Source: Sorghum bicolor
Taxonomy: Eukaryota; Streptophyta; Magnoliopsida; Poales; Poaceae
Direction of reading: 5' to 3'
Length of the DNA stretch: 64,000 nucleotides
Assembly (NCBI RefSeq): GCF_000003195.3
Contig: NC_012872.2
Coordinates: 19,563,804-19,627,803 of the forward strand
Positions 21,914 through 34,240 of this stretch are shown here, piece by piece. The notes below the pieces were generated by a model. The model did not search any database, was not told the DNA's origin, and saw only the letters and a list, made by a program, of their open reading frames with translations. Every line of letters starts with the position of its first letter. The first letter of the stretch is position 1. The position numbers and the translations under genes are program-made.

Positions 21914-23284
21914 TGTTGACACTTACTAACACCACTTGGATACTAGGTTGTCATCCCCAACATGGTGCTAGAGTGTACAAAGGTATTTATGAATGTAAAA
22001 GCTTTCTAGAAAATAATCTATTCTATCCACAAGCGCACAGATAAAACACCTCATTGTAGCATTTCACCAGAAAAGTATTTCAGGTATCGTTATTTATAAT
22101 TTTGCTTAAGAGAACAATGGAGATGAAGATAAGGATAAAATCTATCAAGGCATAGACTAGAGATAAACTTGCAAGAACATGATTACTAATGAGGAACTCA
22201 TCACACAGTCACTTACTTCGGCAGGGGGTAAGCCATAATAATAATGATAATGAAATATAAGCTCATGGGTAATTAACACAGCGATTAGAAAATAGACTAC
22301 TCCTCATATATGTAAGGTGACGTCGGATTAGCTAGAGAATAGATTCTAAGTTATCTACTATCTACTAAGTCACAATCTACTCTAGTTATCTACAAGATCA
22401 TATATAGCATAAAAGACTCTTTATTCATGTATAAGGAACATTGCTAAAGTAAATTAGAACATCGCAAGACTTACTCCGCAATACAAATTCTGTAGTCCTA
22501 TCAACGGAGGGTGGACTATATAAGAATCAACGAAGCTGTCACTATCGTGAACTACCACACAACCCGGACAATAGGATACATTTGCAGGTAAATAACATCT
22601 AAGCACCACGCCCACATGTGATCTACCACTTAACTCCCGCGCGTCAAGAGCTAAGCGCTTTGCAAACTCATACATAAACTCATTATCAATCATAACTATA
22701 TCAAATATAGAACTAGAGCAAACTAAGAACATAATAAATAGAGACACAATGCAATTAGAATAAAGTAGTAGAGAAAGATATGAAATAATACCAATCTTTA
22801 TTAACGAAGATCCGAATCTAGAATGCTAGGCTCTACTTCTCTAATTCTATCTAATCAATCCTCTAAAACTTGAAGGATTAGGGAGTACCTAATTCTAATT
22901 CTCTGTGGGAGAGAAGTTCTAAACCCTAACTTTGATGGCTTCCTCTGATAATGATTTCTCCTCCTCTCCCCCTGGGGTGGAGAGGCCTTGCTTATATAGT
23001 CCCCTCAAGTGAATTTGGGCCGTCGGATCAAACCGACATTGATCGCACGGTTTTCCTTGATCCTTTAGGTCGGTGGAGCATAATCTGCGAGGTTGGACAT
23101 GATTGGCCCCGAGGCCAGGGCGGGCGCCCAAGGGGGGAGGGCGGGCTCCTGCCCCCGAGCCCGTCCGGTCTCCCGTTCGTTCCCGTGGCTTCTGGACTCT
23201 TCTAGATTAAGGAAAATTGCGCGGCACGTAATTATCTCGTTGTAAACATGACATGTGGGCCTTCTCTCCATATTTTCTGATAAC
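21914..23284 (-). repeat. 5' LTR of element B, truncated by element D
   Basis: It matches 14081-15588 but stops 5' (right side) at 23284 where D begins. The missing end, about 140 bp corresponding to 15452-15588, should lie after the right end of D. TATA box on the minus strand at 22993-22998. Confidence 0.92.
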
Positions 23285-23879
23285 TGTTGACGGTTCTTAA
23301 GTATCAATTTTAATTATCAAATAAACAAGGGAAAGGACCAATATACAAACAACACCTAGAATTAGGGTTTGATCTGACAGAATTCCACGAGTTTTGTTGT
23401 TTATCTGTTTCTGCAGGGGTTATTAGGAAATAAGAAAGAAAGGCCCACATGTCGGGATTACATAGAGATATCAACGCACCGCGCAATTTTCTACCATCTA
23501 GAAGACTCCAGAAGCCACGAGAATGAAGCGGAGGCAGAACGGGGCCTGGCCCAGGGCGCCCGCCCTAGGGACCAGGGCGCCCGCCCCCCTCTAGAGTCCA
23601 ATCAGGACTCTCTTTCGGGATTACGCTCCACCGACCTAAAGGACCAAGGATAACCGTTCAATCAATGTCGGTTTGATCTAACAGCCCACGTTCACCTGAG
23701 GGGACTATATAAGCAGACCCCCTGGCCCCTGGAGGACAACAAGTTCATCATAGAGTTGAGAGGAGCCCTCGAAGGAATACCTCTCCTCTAAATAGACTTA
23801 GGGCTTAGCATCCAATGTGAGTAAAATAAGTTCTTCTCAGTTCTACTAGATTGAGAGAGATAGAGTGGAGGTGTAGATC
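23285..23879 (+). repeat. 5' LTR of element D, first part
   Basis: It begins TGTTGACGGTTCTTAAG and follows the E LTR closely. TATA box CTATATAAGC at 23705-23714; GGGCGCCC at 23554-23561 and 23575-23582. It is cut at 23880, and the second part resumes at 29514. The two parts add up to 1224 bp. Confidence 0.92.
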
Positions 23880-24449
23880 TGTCACACCCCAAAATTTCCT
23901 ACTTTGGAATGTGACATAGAAAATAGTAAAACAAAGCCAAAGGTTTTATGATTTATAAAATATTCCAACTTTAGTTATGTTGTCAACATTTTAGATAGTT
24001 GAAAAATGTGGGTTTAAAATTTTTCAAATTCAACTTAGTGGTTTGTTGAATTCATGCCGTTGCGTAGAGTTTATGCTTGAAAAATTAATTTATTTGTTTC
24101 CAAAATACGCCTAGGGTCTGTTCCTAACTTCTTCACCCCAAATACCAAATCAATATCTAGAACTCCAACCAGATCTTCTTCGACATTCTACAAAATACTG
24201 GCCTAAACATCCTCTCATTTCTTTTCTTTCTCGAGCTCTTAGTCAATTTGATGACAATAAATCTACATGTAAATCTTTTCTCCTCTTTTATCTTGTCATA
24301 CAGATGAGTCTCAAGTTGGGTTAAAATCTATGCATTCATCTAGCCCATCCTGACAACTCCTACTTCTCTCTCTTTTCGCTAATGGATCAATCATCAGTCC
24401 ACAAATTGAAAATTTCTCCACATCATGAAACAAGTCAATCAATCCTCTC

Positions 24450-25650
24450 CATATCTCTTTCACATGGAAATGCTGCAGCCCCTACTCTCTCCTTCATGCA
24501 AAAATAATATTCACACATAATGCTCATGCCTAAAATTTCCTAGACCCACTTTACTTCTCTATTTATTTATTTATTTATTTATTTTCATCACTTCCAGTGG
24601 CATGCAGCCATTCATTCTCCCTGGCTGCACCCCACGCCTGCTCCCTTTCCTCACATGCAAAACAAAAACCACATCTCATCCTTTCTCCTTTAATTCCCAA
24701 GGTAATAGCTCCCTTTAATCCTCTCTTTTGCCAACCTTTACTCCATTAGTTTGCATGCATGAACATACAGTAGCACCCCTTCTCTTTTCCTATGGCGCAA
24801 CCTCCTCTTCCACATGCAAAATGGCAACATCTAATGCGTACTCTCTTAACTCCCTAGCCTAATTTCCTTTGCATGTCTCTTTCCATCTCTCTTTACTTCT
24901 CTATTTGCAGCAACCATTTTTATTCATTCGATTTTGCTCTCTCTTCAATTACATGCATAACAATATCTTCTCTCCCATCTCCCACCTAAGAAAATAGCAC
25001 TCTATATGTGGCACCTCCTCTCTTTCTTCTCATGCAAAAACAGCCCCCAATGCCCACTGGTTCCTCCTTAATGCCCTCCTTAATTCAGATGAGTAAAGTG
25101 CAGGCATAATTCTTTGTCTCACATTTTTGCATGCATACATGTACCTATCTTTTCTCCTACCTTTCTCCATCACGCATGCAAGCAGATGGACAGCACCACA
25201 CTGTCGGCATCTTCTCTTACGCCACCCCTTTTCTCTTCCTCCATGCAAGAGTTATGCCTACAACAATTTTCTTCTCTTAATTCCTTGCCCCACCTCATTT
25301 GCATGCCTTCCTTGATTCTATCTTTAATCCTTTCCTAATAACAGCCATATGTGCTCCTCCCTTCCCTCATTCACAAGCAGAAGGACATGCATCTCCTCCC
25401 CTGCTGCCCACGCCATTCCTTCTCATGTAAAAAAATATATGCACCTCTTCTTTACTCCTCTTAATTTCCCTGGACAAACTCTCTTAAGAGTGTTTTATTT
25501 ATTCCATCAATGAATCTCTTTCCTTCAAATGGTAAACATGCAGCAGCAATATTTCATCAAGGTGTCCCCCTCTGCTCTCCTAATGCCGACCTCCCCTTTT
25601 CTCCATGCAAAATGGCAGCACTTAATCCCTTGACTCACCTATCTAGTGTG
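24450..25650 (+). repeat. Decayed tandem array with CATGCAAAA core
   Basis: The core (T/A)CATGCAAAA, or a near match, recurs about every 100-200 bases (near 24493, 24652, 24811, 25030, 25241, 25602), each time within CTCC/CTTAATTCC-rich sequence. Units are too diverged for exact borders. Confidence 0.5.
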
Positions 25651-26639
25651 CACATTTACTCCATCTTTTAAATGGCATACATGCACACAACAAACAGCCA
25701 TTCCTCCTCTCATTTTCCACGCATAAAACCAGCAGCCCACACCTCTTATCCTCTCGTAACTCCATTCTTTCACTCACCCATTTTAATTCTCATCAAGTGC
25801 ATGCACCCATGCAGCAACCCACAGCTATATATACCTCCTCCTCCCTCACGCCACCACCAGAGAGGAAGCACCCTCATCTCCTCCCCTCCCTCCATCAGAT
25901 GGGCGCCCTTCTCCTCTCCTTTTCCCATGGCAGCAGTCCCAACTCCCTCTCCTTCCCATCCATCCAAACCGAAGGAAAAACGTGTCTGCAGTTCCGTTTT
26001 GCCACTGCACATCTCTTTTCGTTGCCGGATTCCTAGAATTCTTCGCATGGTATTGCGGTAAGGATCATGGACTTATCTATTCTTTACTGAGAAACACATG
26101 TTCATCATGTGCCCTCTCTGTTGTGATGTTTTAAGGCAAACCATGGGGATATATTGTGCCATGGAGATCACTCCGGTGTGTGTGTCGCCATCTCTCTGAA
26201 CCTGCAGTGGAATCCTATCAACCACCATTACCGCTGCTTCTGTACATGATATGGTGATGACGCCCATCCCTTTTTCCTCTTTGTTCTTGCTGCTCAAACC
26301 CCTCTCATCCATCGCTTTGATCTTTCAAGTGGCGCAGATCATCTCTGAAGTGAAATTGGCGCCATCTCATTGATCACCAACCGTTTGCTGTCCATCATTG
26401 GTGTTAGACGCCATTGAGGTCTTGTCCAGCAAACCATGAACCTCGATGTGAGCCCCTCTCCCCTTTTCCCATCTAGTATACATGTTATTTTCCATAAATT
26501 GTGAGCCACAGTCCAAGTTAGATCGAATTCCGATAAAATTTCCCCCCAATTGTGTTGTTGTCCGTTTTGGACAGCGGTGCTGTTGGCGATCAGCGTTCAT
26601 AATCTCCATGGATCCAATAAGCTCTATGATGAATCCTTT

Positions 26640-27150
26640 GAGTATAACATCACTTATATATTTACACACACCTCTGCAAAATTTCATAGCAAAAAGACTT
26701 CAAGATGAAAGATATATCATCGTCTTTTTAGTGCTTGCTGTCCCTGCGGTTTCAGCAGCGTTCGCCTCTGTTTGGTAGTGTTGTTTCCCATAATACACTA
26801 GTCAAATCATCAAACCCTTCATAAAGCATGTGTCTCTTATTATTGCACATGTCTCTGCAAAGTTTCATGACTATAGGGTCAAATATGCAAGAGATATGAT
26901 CCTATCTTTTGCTCACTGTCCCTGCAGCCCTGCAGCAAGAGTTCCTACTAATTGACATGTGTATTCCCATTGTTCAGTCACTCCAGTGACCATGTCCTTC
27001 AACCAAAATGTGTCTCATATCCTTGACCACGTCTCTGAGAAGTTTTGTGTCCATAGGATCAAAGATGAACCACATATCTTTCTTTTAGTCCTCGCTGTCC
27101 CTGCTGCCCTGCAGCTGCGCTGCTGCCGATTGGCGAGTGCGTTCCCAAAA
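26640..27150 (+). repeat. Three decayed tandem units of about 160-190 bp
   Basis: Each unit has, in order, a CTCTGCAAA or CTCTGAGAA block, TTTCATG or TTTTGTG, ATAGGRTCAAA, GATATAT and CTGTCCCTGC. Units lie at about 26640-26770, 26830-26940 and 27000-27120. Confidence 0.6.
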
Positions 27151-29513
27151 ATCCACTACTCTGATTATCAAATCCTTTAACCCACCTATGTATCATGAAC
27201 TTGAACATGCCTCTGCACGTTGGTTTTTCCATGGGTGCCATGATGGGCGTGATATAGAGGCCACAGTACTGCTACCGCTGCTGTCCAGCAGACAGCAGTG
27301 GAACTCATTTTGCAGTCACGTTTTCCAGTCATCCAATGCTTAAAATAACTTCCACTTATGCCATAACATACTACAAGCTATCCATGACAGCTTCACAAAA
27401 TGTATTGCTCATTTTGGTGATACAAACACCTTGCCTTTCGTGATCAAAACCTTTGCTGCCCACCAACATGTATGTCTTGTGTACACTATTCACGATAACC
27501 ATGTGCCCTGCTGATCCAATATGTGTCTCCATACACTAGTTAACCGTGACGTGTCCTCATATATCTTCTACATATATCTAGCAGCACTAACTCATATATT
27601 AAAGGAGTGGTTAGAACACAATATATATAATGAACATCCTTGTTAACCTTGAAATCTTTGTGTTTCTCTCTCCCCAAATTCCAACCGTCTCAACCACTAC
27701 CACTATCACTTAGTCATCACTTTCTATAACTGTGAGTCATCTCGTAGTCAAAACCTAACCAAAGCTCCTTTTCCCCAAAAGTCATGTGGTTATCAAAGCC
27801 TCAACCTCTATGTAAGTTTCCTTCTATGAGGATTGCATAATCGTTCCATGATATCTAGCCCTTAAACTCCGTATGCTTACTCTATTCTTCATAATGTTCG
27901 GTCCATCTTGTATATGATCCTTTGATCATTTACCCTCCATCTATAAATCTACATTCTTTCCAAATATTTCAAGTTTTCCCACCCACATCATGTTTACTCT
28001 AATCCTATCATTTATCAAACATTCTAGTCTCTATATGGCATATCTTTTAATCATCGCTTTTCTGTTAGTTGTTTTTGTGCTCAACGATCGTAGTTGCAAG
28101 TTCTATGTGTTTAAAACATTTATCCTATTTTGTAATGCTTGGTGTACTGTTTTTAGGTTCTTGTGATGCTTGTACTAGTTGATTGTTAACGTTAGAAGAG
28201 GGGCTCTACAAGGATGATCAAGAAGTTGGATAGCAAGAATTTGGAAGGCAAGTGTAACATGAGTTCCTTTGTTACCTAATAACTATTTAATCACCTCTTT
28301 ATCTGCATGTGTCTAATATGATAAACCCCTAAGGACTTTACCTAGAACCTTTGTTATCTTGAATCCCTTGTTACCTTGGGTTATGCATATGGGTAGTTTT
28401 GCTTAGTCCGCAATCACCAAACAATATAATGTTAATCTTGACTAATGGATTATGTAATCAATGATAAAATGATGCTTTTTAGCAACATGGATAGAAGGGG
28501 GCTAGAGCATTGGGCCTTTTTGGGTGCTCTAGTCTGCCCTCCCTAAGGACTGAATCTTAAAGCGGCAACCCAGGATTTACCGTACAGCCATGAGAGCTAC
28601 ATGGCTATGGCTTTAGCTCAGTAAACTGAACTTCTCTAACTTGTTAGTGGTTACCAAAAGGCACAAGAGGGGGGTGCCTCGTGGTGTATAGTTGTTTTCC
28701 TACCTTGGTGTGTACAGTGCCGCGACCACATGTGCCTCTTGGAGGAGGACACCTATGCACACTTGCCATTGAAACCTTGCGGCTACTAACTTGTTAGGGG
28801 GACTTTCAAAAGGCTTCATAGTAAACCCTGCCGACTTACCTTGGAAGTGGGTCAAGAGGCTGATCGCCTCGGGCATATGGGTAACACGACTCATGGTGAA
28901 AGTGTACAAGCTCTGCAGAGTGTTCTAAAACTGATATATCAGCCGTGTTCATGGACACGAGCGGCCTGGATCCTTTTCGAGATTGATGGTTCTATGGATG
29001 GTTTGGGTGATGAGTAATGTTGATGTTAATTATACTTCTCACCTTATGAGCTTAAGCATAACCTAGCAACATAGGTCTAATAATAAAATATGACCAACTA
29101 AAAATGCTTATCGCAGTCAAACCAAGTCAAGCCTTTTGAGCCTTGCATCCCTTCATGTTATACTTGTTGAGTATGGTGCGCTCACACTTGCTTTACATTC
29201 ACAATCAAAAATCCCAGATGGGTACCATATGGTGATTCAAAGGTGGAGTTCCCTAAGAAGTTCCAGGAGTACTAGGCGAGTGTACCCCCAGTCAACCGTC
29301 CCTGTGGAAAATGGAGACCCAAAGTGAAGATTAGGATTAGTTTCCACTAAGCTTTGTAATAGATGTAAGCCATGTTGTAACTATGTTCTGATATATAATA
29401 AAGCATTATTCTTGATATTCTCCATATTTTTCGCTATATGTGTCATGTGGACATCCTGGGCACACATATAGTTAGCGCTTGGTCTTCTTTGGAAAATCAG
29501 GTGCGACAAGATC

Positions 29514-30142
29514 GGAGGAAGCCCGGCCTGTCGGTGTCTACTCTGAGGTTGTACCTGCAGGATCAAGTTCTCCTAACCTGAAGCTTGCTCCTAGGATTCT
29601 TTAGTATTTCGACTTCTAAATTCTAGTAAGTTCTTGTTTTATTGTTCTTTGGTTTATGTGTTTACTTTAATCTCTTCACGTAGAGTTTAGAGTAATCATC
29701 TCTAGCGTAGACGTGGTGTTTGGGCTAGGATACTCATAGATATCCCCTAACTAGCTAGACCGTGGTAGTAGCGAGGAATGTGACATTTCCGAGTTAACTT
29801 TGAAAACCATATCTCGTTAGCAGGAAGGATAGGGTTTATAGGTGCGGGTTGAACATCCTTTGTGGTGTCTAGATTCCGTAATCTTCCCCAATAGAACAGT
29901 AGATTATCCTTACCAAGGTTAGAAAGAGATTACGGTTGTAGTCTTCTCTATATATCACTCACATCGAGAAACATTCTTTGTAGCCTAAAGGTTAGTAGTA
30001 ATAGACCGGGTTAGTCAGATGCACTCTTTCTCCTAGTGATAAAAATATAAATACGATACTCTGGATAATCTCCCGGGTGAAGTGCTCACCGATATCCGTG
30101 CGCTTGCGGATCAGTTCCTTATTGTGTTCCCAAATATCAACA
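29514..30142 (+). repeat. 5' LTR of element D, second part
   Basis: It continues the LTR from GGAGGAAGCCCGGCC, matching E at 11500-12134, and ends AAATATCAACA. Confidence 0.92.
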
Positions 30143-30150
30143 AGCATTTC

Positions 30151-30167
30151 TAGCGCCGTTGCCCGGG
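30151..30167 (+). other. Primer-binding site of element D, tRNA-Asp type
   Basis: TAGCGCCGTTGCCCGGG, a slightly decayed tRNA-Asp complement, 8 bases after the LTR end. The leader continues to 30269, where C is inserted. Confidence 0.85.
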
Positions 30168-30269
30168 AGAAAGACGGTTTGCTGAGATAACCTTGAGTCT
30201 TACTACTAGCTTGTATCTATACTTTTATCTTTTTTATCTTTTATATTCTTTTATTTTCTCTATTCTTAC

Positions 30270-31317
30270 TATCGAGAGTATCGGAAAGGGGTACCCTAAC
30301 TAACGCACATGACAAGAGCACCCGTGTGTAAATCGAGGTCCCCGACTCGACGCTCCCCGGTCGCACGCACGGTTATCGACGCCCATAGCCTCGAACACAG
30401 AAAGAGCGTCGTGGGAATCGACAGGGGCTCGACCAAACGGTGACTGTCGAATACGGAAACAGGCTCGTACGAATCAAAAGGCCCTGAGCGCAAGGACGCC
30501 GCCCACCGCCTGACGCGGGCACAGGAACCAGGGCATTTAATGCACCTGTCGCGTTCTCACCTAACCTGACAGTCGCGGGAAGCGTGATAGGGAACAAGCA
30601 TCTGTCCAATCGTTCTTTTTGTAGCCTTGCCCACCAAACGAGTCAGAGTATAGCAGGGCGCAGCAAGGAGGTCGGAACGTCCCGTCAAGACCCCCCTCGA
30701 GACGTCCAAAGTCAGTGCTCTGCCCAGCAAGGCTTTGAGCGGCACCTGACCCTCGAGCAGGCGTGTTCCTCCCCAGAGAAGGGTCACGCAACGGAGGACG
30801 GCACCACAACCACTCTAACGCAGCCGCAGCCACGATGTACAAGCGTGCAATGGATAAATCGGTCCAGGACGGCGCACAGGAGCAGGATTCAGGGGCACGC
30901 GTAATCATCATCAAGGTACCAAGACAAGACGGTTCGAGGCCACGCCGGTACGGAGGCCTTGAGTAGGTCAGCGCGCCACACCCCTATCGACCCCTACTAT
31001 GTCGCCTATGCATGTAACCTAGGCCTCCCCTTGGAACTATAAAAGGGGAAGCTCAGGAGCGGATATAGAACACAAGACTTACGTAGAAGAGCTACCATAC
31101 TTCATCTCCATCCCTCCTCCCATACCGACTAGTATTCACCCATGTACAAGCACTTAGGTGCAAGACAATACAAACATTCCTCCCTCACTGGACGTAGGGC
31201 CTTCTCTTGCGTGAACCAGGATAAATCTTTGTGTCTTTTCTTGCATCACCATCTGGAAAGGGGAGCACGAACTAGTTTTACTCGTTGGTGTGACCCCCCG
31301 GGTGGAAAACACCGACA
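30270..31317 (+). repeat. 5' LTR of element C
   Basis: It starts TATCGAGAGTATCGG (the other copy has TGTCGAGGG) and ends AACACCGACA. TATA box CTATAAAAGG at 31038-31047. It has about 31 bp near 30425-30460 that the 3' copy lacks, which explains the length difference (1048 against 1017 bp). Confidence 0.95.
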
Positions 31318-31319
31318 GT

Positions 31320-31337
31320 TGGCGCGCCAGGTAGGGG
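31320..31337 (+). other. Primer-binding site of element C
   Basis: TGGCGCGCCAGGTAGGGG follows the LTR by two bases. This type of site is usually assigned to tRNA-Arg in Tat/Ogre elements; that assignment is from memory. Confidence 0.75.
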
Positions 31338-31375
31338 TCCTGCGTGTTTTTCACCGATTTCCCTTCTCTTTCCAG

Positions 31376-33860
31376 ATGGCCACTCTTGCTTCACCGATTC
31401 CGCGCTCCACGGTGATTTGGTTCAGGAGCCTCGAGTTCATGTCCACCGGTTTCGGCTATGACATGATCCTGCTCTCGGTCAGAGGACTGGGAGGAGCTCG
31501 CATTGCGCCTGCCCGATCGAGGGCTCTGAGGCGGCCTCGCCATCACACCTCCCCACCCAAGAAGAGGCATGGACAGCGCCACCATCACTCCTCTGCCTCC
31601 TCACGGTTGCCGGCTCATGCCAGGCGGCTGGTGACACAGGAGCCGACAGCCCCGCGCGCCGAAGCCGCGGGTATGATGGCCCGACGTCGCGAGGACCGCG
31701 CGACAACTTTGGGTGACGACGTGCCTCGTGCGCTCTCGTCCTCCACGACGCTACTCCCGCACGAGTTGTTCGCCCTAAGAAGAACGCTGCCGTTCGGTCT
31801 AGACAACGCTGCAGCATCGCTTGCTAGGACGATATGTCCAAACGCCTAGACGTACATAGAGCGACCAATGGTCCTCCCTCACGACGCTGGAGCACGGCAA
31901 CAAGCGTCCGAGCTGCCAGATTTCTCCCAGGTACGAGGCCTCCGCCGCCTAGGACCTGGGCGATACACAATCACCTCGCTCAGGCAACGACTGCTGGAGG
32001 AGGGACGTGGATGCTTCTACGCCGCTAAGCCAGACTCCGACTCTGAGTCTGACAGCTAGACCCTACTAGGGAATGCTTCAACATCGACGGGAAGGTGGAA
32101 ACCACCGACGAAACACAAGACGCCGTCACCGGCGGTCGAACCCCCGTAGCAAGGGAAGACCCCAGGACGCCAGGGAACGATGGTCAGGTCGACCCCCGCC
32201 GCAAGAAGACAAAGCCGCGCAACTTGCGCAGTTATGGGAGCTCAAAGCGAAGCTCGATGAAGATCGCGAGCGCCTTGTCCTGCTGGAGCAGATCCTCGAG
32301 CAGGAATAACCATACCCATCTGGCGGAAGTGCTCGCAGACGGGCTCGAGAGGTACATCGACAGATCGTTGGGGACGGGGAACCAGAACAACCCGTTAGCC
32401 GCTTCCCCCGAGCAGGCCAGAACGTCATGGCGGCAACAATGCTGCTACGTAACATGCCCGAACCCTCGAACTCCCAGGCGCGGCGAATTTGAGACGAGGA
32501 GCAGCCACGGAGAAGCGTGATAAGCCGGCCCAGAACGAAAAGGAGGTATCGGTCCATCAGCAGCCACCCCCTCGAGGGAACAAGACAGCACTTGTCCTCA
32601 ACCACCCTGTCGATAATCAACGACGGCACGACGCACGACGCGACATCAACGAGCATCGTCGCCATCGATATGGGGATGCAGAGGATTGCGGTTACAGCAC
32701 CCACCATGGCGGGCGGTACGACAGCGACGAGGACCGGATGGCCCCAGAACCGCCGGGCGCTCGCGTGTTCAGCAGAGCGATCCGTAGCACGCCGCTGCCC
32801 AGACCGTTTCGACCCCCGACTAGCATTGCTAAATACAATGGCGAGACCAAGCCAGAGCTGTGGCTGGCGGACTTCCGGTTAGCCTGTCAGTTGGGAGGCA
32901 CTCGAGGGGACGATTGAGCCATCATCCGACAGTTACCACTTTTCCTCTCTGACACCGCCAGCAGATGGCTCGAGGAACTCCCAGCCAATGAAATCCATGA
33001 CTAGACAGATCTGGTCAGAGTATTCGAGGGCAACTTCAAAGGGACCTACATACGGCCCAGCAACTCGTGGGATCTCAGCAAGTGCAAGCAGAAGTCAGGA
33101 GAAACTCTCTGAGAGTACGTCCGACGCTTCTCGAAGCAGCGCACCGAGCTGCCACACATCCCATACCACGACGTCATCCTGGCTTTTGTCTCGGGCACCA
33201 CCAGCCGAGATTTGGTGCGGGAATTGGGACGGAATCGCCCTCAGACCGTCGACGAGCTAATGGACGTAGTGGCAAACTACGCTGCAAGAGAGGAAGCGGT
33301 CGGCGCCTTCTTCAGCTGCGAAGGAGGCAAAGGCAAGTCACCCGCCGATGACGACGAGGGTCCCAGTCGAGGACCCAAGAAGAACAAGAAGAAGAAGAAA
33401 GCACGGCCGTTCCAACGGGAGGCCTTCGACGACGATCTTGTCGCCGCCACGGAGCGTAAAAAACCTCGAGGACCCCCTGAGGGAGCTATCTTCTACAAGA
33501 TGCTAAAGGAACCCTGCCCTTACCATAAGCGAGGGGCAAACCACAAGTTCGAGGACTGCCGTATGCTGAAAAGGCATTTTGACGGCCTGGGGTTCAAGAA
33601 GGACGACCAGAAGAAAGAAAAGAGCGGCGACAGGGGGGACGACAAAGAAGACGAGGGTTTCCCAGCCGTCCACGACTGCTACATGATTTACGGCGGACCC
33701 TCGACGCAGCTAACTGCAAGGCAGCGCAAGAGAGAGCGTCGTGAGGTCTTTGCGGCAAGGATGCTGGTGCTCCAGTACCTCAACTGGTCGAACACCCCCA
33801 TCACCTTCAACCGAGATGACCATCCTGACAAGGTAATCTCCCCAGGCGTCTACCCACTCA
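31376..33860 (+). pseudogene. Element C gag (broken)
   Basis: It starts MATLASPIPRS at 31376. A basic Arg/His-rich N-terminal region is followed by a coiled-coil segment (LAQLWELKAKLDEDRERL, about 32217-32300), QNVMAATMLLRN (about 32424), a capsid block (ELWLADFRLACQLGG, then WDLSKCKQKS, then YVRRFSKQ) and a zinc-knuckle-like CPYHKRGANHKFEDC near 33520-33560. In-frame stops include TGA 32915, TAG near 33002 and TGA near 33110; two of these fit CGA to TGA. The frame shifts at least twice before 32489, then is constant to the protease. Confidence 0.8.
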
Positions 33861-34240
33861 TCGTCGATCCCATCATCGTCAACGCCAGACTCTCGAAGGT
33901 GCTGATGGACGGCGGTAGCAGCCTGAACATCATCTACCTCGAGACCCTCGACCTCCTCGGCATCAAGAGAACACAGCTCCAACCAAGCACGGGCGGTTTC
34001 CATGGTGTCGTACCTAGAAAGAAGGCGTTGCCAGTAGGTCGAATCGACCTGCCAGTCTATTTCGGCACGGCGGCCAATTTTAGAAAGGAGATTCTCACTT
34101 TTGAGGTAGTGGGATTCCGAGGCACATACCACGCCATCATCGAGCGCCTGGGCTATGCCAAGTTTATGGCTATCCCCAACTATACCTACATAAAGCTGAA
34201 GATGCCCGGGCCCAAGGGGTCATCACCGTCAGCTCCTCCT
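33861..34240 (+). pseudogene. Element C aspartic protease
   Basis: The active site VLMDGGSSLNII (DGGS at 33908-33919) is followed by DLPVYFG, LTFEVVGF and a YAKFMAIPNYTYIKLK block, the Tat protease order. It is in frame with the preceding gag and the domain itself has no stop. A one-base shift near 34217 separates it from the polymerase. Confidence 0.85.

Larger units (their letters stand above)
14081..23284 (-). mobile_element. Element B: minus-strand Athila-like retrotransposon lacking reverse transcriptase and integrase
   Basis: Read on the minus strand: 5' LTR (from 23284, cut by D, down to 21914), tRNA-Asp primer site, gag-protease (21599-19883), an internal promoter with a spliced ATHILA-family gene (19009-17452), a long non-coding part, a polypurine tract and the 3' LTR (15588-14081). 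There is no reverse transcriptase or integrase. Left target flank is GAACT (14076-14080); the right edge lies beyond D, outside the window. Its 3' interior and LTR layout match E, so B and E belong to one group of elements. Confidence 0.9.
23880..29508 (+). mobile_element. Probable solo LTR, 5.6 kb, TGTCACACC...GGTGCGACA
   Basis: A precise insertion in the D LTR with a perfect 5-bp duplication AGATC (23875-23879 and 29509-29513). Ends are TGTCACACC and GGTGCGACA, imperfect inverted repeats of LTR type. Inside there is a TATA box near 25825 (CTATATATAC), an AATAAA at about 29396 near the right end, and no gag or pol frame or second LTR copy. This fits a solo LTR left by recombination, with termini like long-LTR chromoviruses. 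A non-coding large retrotransposon derivative is the alternative. It holds two decayed tandem arrays and an ATTT microsatellite (about 24560-24585). Confidence 0.75.

Noticed and set aside
24560..24585. ATTT repeat as a possible element border
   Set aside because: A simple microsatellite inside the solo LTR with no target duplication around it.
25672..26061. Short frames in the solo LTR
   Set aside because: Low-complexity Pro/Ser/His translations from CT-rich sequence, on both strands, with no recognisable domain.
30561..30914. Minus-strand frames in both C LTRs (also 56270-56551)
   Set aside because: They are shadows of a GC-rich LTR and are not supported by any motif; the paired copies only reflect LTR identity.
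31142..31375. Reading frame extending upstream of C gag into the LTR
   Set aside because: It runs through LTR and primer site by chance; the ATG at 31376 lies after the primer site, as expected for gag.
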